This document shows positions 59,611-64,000 of a stretch of DNA of 64,000 nt, in pieces. The notes beneath the pieces are model-generated. The model was not told where the DNA came from. It saw only the letters and a list, made by a program, of their open reading frames with translations, and did no database searches. The stretch's first letter is position 1, and each line of letters opens with the position of its first letter. The position numbers and the translations under genes were made by a program. Origin of the DNA: Nonomuraea africana (GTDB lineage: Bacteria > Actinomycetota > Actinomycetes > Streptosporangiales > Streptosporangiaceae). Location: contig NZ_JADBEF010000001.1 of the NCBI RefSeq assembly GCF_014873535.1, forward strand, positions 5,022,001 to 5,086,000, given 5' to 3'.

Positions 59611-62546
59611 TCACAGATCGCCCAGCAGAGCCCGGAGTTGGTTGCGGCTGCTCACGCCGAGCTTCGGATAAACGTTGTAGAGGTGATAGCTGACCGTGCG
59701 CGGGGAGAGCATCAGCTGCTCGGCGATCTCTCGGTTGCGTAGTCCCTGCGCCGCCAGCCGTACGATCTGGCGCTGCTGGGCGGTCAGCCCCGCCAGCGGA
59801 TCGGCCGGGGCGGGCGAGGTGGCCACACCACTGGCCCGCAGCTCACCGCGTGCCTCCTCGGCCAGGCCGATCGCGCCGAGCCGGGTGAACGACTCCAGCG
59901 CCGTGGCCAGGAGCGGGCGGGCGTCCAGCGGGCGTCGCCGCCTGCGCAGCCACTGCGCGTAGTGCAGCCTCGCCTGGGCCCGGGCCAGCGGCCACTCCTC
60001 GCCCACCGGGTTCACCGTGGCCAGCCGGAAGTGGTGCTCGGCGTCCTTCGGGTCGCCGGTCAGCGCGGCGGCGTGGTGAAGCAGCAGCGTCATCCGGGTC
60101 GTCGGCCGCGGGCCCAGCGCGGTGCGCACCGCCGCCACGATGCGGGCCGCCTCTTCCCACTGGCCCGTCCGCTGGGCGGCCGCCGCGAGGTCGGCCACCG
60201 ACCGGTGCGACAGGAAGTAGTGCAAAGGTGCGCCGTCCCCGTCGAACAGCAGCCGGAAGTGACGAAACGCGCCGTCGAAGTCGCCCGCCGCCGCGGCGGC
60301 GGTGCCGGCGGCGTGCAGCAGGCGCGCGTGTGTGGCCCGGTTCTCCTCCAGGCCGACGGCCGTCCAAGCCGGGTCGGCCGGCATGACTGCGGGCTGACCG
60401 CGCAGGGCTTGGAGGGTCACCCGCAGCGCCTCGACGTCGATCTCCAGGTGCCGCAGCTTGTGCACGGCCGCGAGCGTCGCGGCCTCCTCCAGCAGGTCGT
60501 CGGCCTCCGCCCACCGCCCGGTGTCGATCAGCGCCGAACCCATCAACGCCAGCGTAGGAGCGGCAACGCCCATGGAGCCATACGTGCGGAACATGGCGTA
60601 CGCCTGCCGGAGGGACTCCACGCACAGCTCGGACTCGTCGGCCGCCCAGGCGATGCAGCCAACGGCGCTCAACCGGTTCATCTGCGCGACGCCGACCAGC
60701 GGCTCCGGCAGGTTCGGCCGCAAGGTCCGCCGCAACAGCTCGGGGGCGTTCGTCGGGTCGGCCCCGGCCAGGGTGGAGGCCCGAACCGCGTCGAAGGCCG
60801 CGATCGTCTCCAGCTCCGCGTAGGGCGTGTCGCCGCCCCCGGTCTCGATCCGGTCGAGCAGGCCCGCTATCCGCCCCTGACCTCGGGCAGCCCTGACTGG
60901 AACGCGACTCCCTGAAGCACGGCGGTCAGGGCGAGCGCCGTCGTACCATGCTTCGGGGACTTCGGCTCCAGCGCTCCGAGCAGCACCTGGAACGCCTCCC
61001 GCTGGTGGCCGAACAACGACAGGGCCATGCCGGCGCCGCACGCCGCCAGGCCTAGCACGTCCGGATCATGAGTCAGCGCCGTGACCTTGCCGTACAGCTC
61101 GCGCACCCACGAGGGGTCGCCGGCGTTGTTGGCGGCCCTGAGCGCCTTGGCGTACCGGCGTGCCCGGTCCCTGGCTGCGGGGCTGCACTCCGCCGAGCGC
61201 TCCAGCGCCCGCGCCGCCGCGAAGAACCCGCCGCGCCGCTCGGCGAGCTCCGCGGTGTCCTCCAGCGCCGCCGCCACCGACTCGTCCTGGCCGAGGCACG
61301 CGGCGGCCAGATGCCAGGCCCGGCGGGCCGGATCCGCCGTCAGCGCCGCTGCCAAATCCCGATGCGCCCGCTGCCGGAGGTAGGCCGGGGCCCCGTGATA
61401 CGAGCCTGCACGCGCCAGCGGATGCCGGAAGGCGACTCGCCCGTCCGCGACGGTGACCAGGCCGGCGGCCTCGGCGGGAGCCCATACCGCGATATCCTGC
61501 CCCGCGCCGGCGGCGGCCATGATCGTGGCGAGGTCTTCGTACTCCGACGCCGCCGCGTACAGGATCAGCCGCTGGGTGATCTCCGGCAGGCCGTGCAGAC
61601 GCGCTGCGTACATCTGCTGGATGCGCTCCGTCCGCGGCAGCCCACCATCGGGCAGCGCTCCCGTGCCACCCATCTTGGCCGCCCGGCACAGCTCGATGAT
61701 GGCCAGCGGATTTCCGCCGGCCTGCTGGAGCAGGTCGATCCGCGTACGGCCGGTGGGCGGGTGCGGCTGAGCGTCCACGAGGTCAGCCGCGGCCTGCTCG
61801 CTCAATGGCCCCAGCAGCAGCGTGGGCAGGTCCCCGGCGACACCCTCCGGGGGAGTCTGCCCACGCGACGTCAGCAGCACCGAAACGTCCTCCGCCGCGA
61901 TACGGCGGGCCACGAAGCCGAGGACGTCGAGAGAGTCTCGGTCGGAGTGCTGGACGTCGTCCACGACCAGCAGGACGGGCCGCCGCCGGGAGACGCCTGT
62001 CAGCAATGTCAGGACCGCCACACGCAGCAGCATCGGGTCCGGCTGCCCGCCCACGGGAGCGATGCCCACCGCGCTCTCCAGCGCCCCCCGCAGATGCTCG
62101 GCAAGAGTGCCGGCCTCCGGCAGGACAGGAAGAAGCAACTGGTGCAAGGACGCGAAGGACTGCTGCGACTCCGCTTCGCTGCCCTGACACGCCAGCACGA
62201 CCCATCCGCCGCCGCGCGCATGGTCGGTGGCGGCGGCCACCAACCTCGTCTTGCCAGTGCCGGCCTCGCCGAGCAGGAGCAGGATCCGCGATTCGCCGCG
62301 CTCCGCCTCGATGACGTCCAGGATGCGACGGATCTCGGACCGCCGGCCGACCAGCGTCACAGCGGGCTCGGCCACACGCGTGACGCTGTGCCCGCCGTCT
62401 CTCCGACGCCTGCTCCGGAGGTGCTGGTGGACCGTGCGGGAGGGACACAACCGGTCAGTTCGTTCACGGCATGCTTCCTCTCCCGTCGCATCACTGCCCC
62501 GAGGCCTGCGACTACTCGACCGCAGCGCCGCAGCGGATTCACGCAT
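59611..62546 (-). pseudogene. MalT/LuxR-type large ATPase regulator, frameshifted
   Basis: A ~970-residue LAL-type regulator split by one frameshift near 60890. The N-terminal part has VTLVGRRSEIRRILDVIEAE, Walker A LGEAGTGKTRLVAA and Walker B PVLLVVDDVQHSDRDSLDVL. A long tetratricopeptide-like region follows. The C-terminal part, in the other frame, ends in a LuxR helix-turn-helix (LTAQQRQIVRLAAQGLRNRE then IAEQLMLSPRTVSYHLYNVY). Joining LPEVR to GRIAGLLDRIE restores continuity. ATG 62546 has AGGAGG eight bases upstream; GTG 62375 fits the domain start better. It likely controlled the hydrolase genes. Confidence 0.8.
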
Positions 62547-62779
62547 TCTCCCATCCTCCTCACCCAACGGCGGACACCGGGACTGCCCAGTAAACGGCTC
62601 TGTCTCTCCTCTTCCTGTCCCAACACTGACGCGTCGGGCGTTTGAAACAATGCGGCCGACGCCGGCCGACCAGTGCGGATTCTGTTTCATGGGTTGTTGC
62701 ATGCGGCTGGACGACCGAAACACCCACATGAAACGATCTCGGGGCGCGCGACGACGACTTCGTGCGCATGGAAAGCCAA

Positions 62780-62916
62780 CGACTGCCCCATACGGCCGCG
62801 AACAGCGCGGCAACAGCGCTACTCCTCCATGCCGGGGAGCCGTGCACGTACAACACGCTGCAGTCGGGGTCGTACGGGGCGGCACCGAAGGCCGCCAGTT
62901 CCTCCGCCCCTCCGAC
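62780..62916 (-). pseudogene. Remnant paralogue of the STAND regulator N-terminus
   Basis: The minus strand reads GGAEELAAFGAAPYDPDCSV, then LYVHGSPAWRSSAVAALFA, matching the first 65 residues of the STAND protein (REEELAVFGSALFGGDCSVM, FVHGPGGIGKSALLRRFA) with the Walker A Lys lost. It is a decayed second copy upstream of the LuxR-type gene. No other gene is visible between 62547 and 62975. Confidence 0.6.
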
Positions 62917-62975
62917 TGTGCGCGGCACCACAGCATCGGGCTTGCGACTACTCATTCGGGAAGGCCGTTGTCCGC

Positions 62976-63893
62976 TCAACCCGCGCGCAGCCCCGTGATG
63001 AGGGACTCCGCGACATCCAGCAGTTCGCCGCGCGATCGTGTCGTCGCCTGCACGTCGACGAACACTTCATGAGCGCCCGCCGCGCCCAGGGCGAACAGGT
63101 ACTCGATGATCTGGCTCACGGTACCGGCATGGGGCACGTGGGCAGGGTCGGCCGGCTCATCAACGATCATCGGATTGAGCCGTATCACCATGCGCAGCGC
63201 CGATGGGTCCCGGCCGGCCCGCTCGGCGGCCTGTAGCGCCGTACCCCACAACGACTCCAGGTACGGCTGAGGCAGTGCCGCCCCCAGCCAGCCGTCGGCG
63301 CGCCTGCCGACGCGTTCCAGGGCCGCATGGGTGAAACCGGCGAGCAGGATCGGCGGACGGGGTCGTTGGGCGGGCTTGAGGTGAACGTGGGAAGGCGGCA
63401 CCGTCCACAGCGGCCCCTTGTGCTCCACCACCTCCTCGGCCCAGAGGGTCTCCATCAGGTCGAGCGTCTCCTCCAGCCGGACGCCCCTCCCCTGCCAGGG
63501 CACCCCCGCCGCCGCGTACTCGTCCCGCAACCAGCCCAGCCCGATGCCCACGTCCAGCCGCCCGCGGCTGAGCAGGTCGAGCGAGGCCAGGCTGCGAGCG
63601 AGCACGACGGCCGGCTGCCACAAGGCGTTGAGCGTGCTGGTCCCCAGCCGTATGTCGCTCGTGCTGAGGGCCGCCAAGGTCAGGGCCGACAACGGATCGA
63701 AGAACGTTGTGAAGGCCTCCGGGATCGTGCCGTCTCCCCCAGGATATGGATCACTGGGTGCCAGTGGCACGAGGATGCGATCACTCGCCCACAGGCTGTC
63801 GTAGCCCATGCTCTCCAAACTCGCACTGGCACGGCCGATGAATTCCGGGTCGGCGAAGGCGCCATATTGTGGTACCGCGAAGCCGATGCGCAT
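62976..63893 (-). CDS. LLM class F420-dependent oxidoreductase
   Basis: A 305-residue luciferase-like monooxygenase-fold enzyme of the TIGR03619 type, expected to use coenzyme F420. It begins MRIGFAVPQYGAFADPEFIG. It has the SMGYDSLWASDRILVPLAPS strand, the VGIGLGWLRDEYAAAGVPWQ cofactor segment, RPRPPILLAGFTHAALERVG and a C-terminal helix. ATG 63893 was chosen by family alignment; the frame is open to 63980. It transfers hydride to an unknown substrate. A fragment nearly identical to its first 16 codons lies at 44559. Confidence 0.88.
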   Translation of the reverse strand: MRIGFAVPQYGAFADPEFIGRASASLESMGYDSLWASDRILVPLAPSDPYPGGDGTIPEAFTTFFDPLSALTLAALSTSDIRLGTSTLNALWQPAVVLARSLASLDLLSRGRLDVGIGLGWLRDEYAAAGVPWQGRGVRLEETLDLMETLWAEEVVEHKGPLWTVPPSHVHLKPAQRPRPPILLAGFTHAALERVGRRADGWLGAALPQPYLESLWGTALQAAERAGRDPSALRMVIRLNPMIVDEPADPAHVPHAGTVSQIIEYLFALGAAGAHEVFVDVQATTRSRGELLDVAESLITGLRAG

Positions 63894-64000
63894 GCAGGAT
63901 CCTTTGACCTTGAACGAAAAGTGATTGTGGCGTGGAACGCCGCGTCCATCGCCGATCGCCACCGGGCAACGCCCAGGCACTGACTTCGGTACCGAGGGCT

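Overview
The window is high-GC actinobacterial DNA. Gene content (F420-dependent LLM oxidoreductase, DUF3618/DUF4235/YihY set, ECF41 sigma factor, DUF1707, DUF1206, ABC pair next to a DUF1048 gene, MctP/DUF3311) fits a mycelial actinomycete, most likely Streptosporangiales (Nonomuraea/Actinomadura-like); the genus is inference. Intact one- to four-gene units alternate with decayed stretches: over twenty gene pieces of transposases, recombinases, regulators, kinases and enzymes, plus several otherwise complete genes broken by one base. This looks like a chromosome-arm accessory region or an old integration zone.

0-13 kb: a GNAT acetyltransferase, fragments of MFS and multicopper-oxidase genes, an MFS exporter behind a palindrome, a DHFR-fold reductase, the DUF3618-DUF4235-YihY envelope operon, and a divergent MocR-type regulator / class V PLP enzyme pair whose start codons overlap, followed by an MFS exporter. 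Then TetR and resolvase remnants, a cupin gene and a small conserved protein. 13.5-18 kb: a DUF2089 / membrane protein / SHOCT-like operon with a clear leaderless promoter and terminator, DUF4097 and PadR remnants, a frameshifted DUF1048 gene, a DrrAB-like ABC exporter and a DUF1707 protein.

18-25 kb: tyrosine-recombinase remnant, frameshifted phosphotransferase, YciO-like protein, TetR/DUF3995 pair with a palindromic operator, a tRNA 3'-half remnant, and a complete ISAs1-type insertion sequence with 18-bp inverted-repeat cores and a 10-bp target duplication that splits a small membrane-protein gene. 25-32 kb: an oxidative-metabolism and regulator block: FAD oxidoreductase (with CRP-like and ECF41-like upstream sites) plus the ECF41 sigma factor, a monooxygenase / aldo-keto reductase pair opposite an XRE regulator, and an epimerase opposite a TetR regulator.

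33-45 kb: secreted lipase, SMI1/KNR4 protein, truncated CPBP protease, integrase pieces, DUF1206 gene with an in-frame stop, a cluster of small proteins, IS5 and IS3 remnants, a ricin-like secreted protein, a DUF6220-like protein plus multicopper oxidase, and two-component-system remnants. 45-52 kb: secreted protein, cytochrome P450, MctP-type monocarboxylate transporter with its DUF3311 partner, GMC oxidoreductase and histidine-kinase remnants, second ricin-like secreted protein.

52-64 kb is the most coherent block: on the minus strand, a haloacetate-dehalogenase-like hydrolase, a STAND ATPase with an apparent GNAT-like domain and a C-terminal helix-turn-helix, two paralogous esterases, two paralogous HSL-type hydrolases (one with Cys in place of the nucleophile Ser), a frameshifted MalT/LuxR-type regulator and an F420-type LLM oxidoreductase. 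This hydrolase set flanked by two large ATPase regulators is the best candidate here for an undescribed system.
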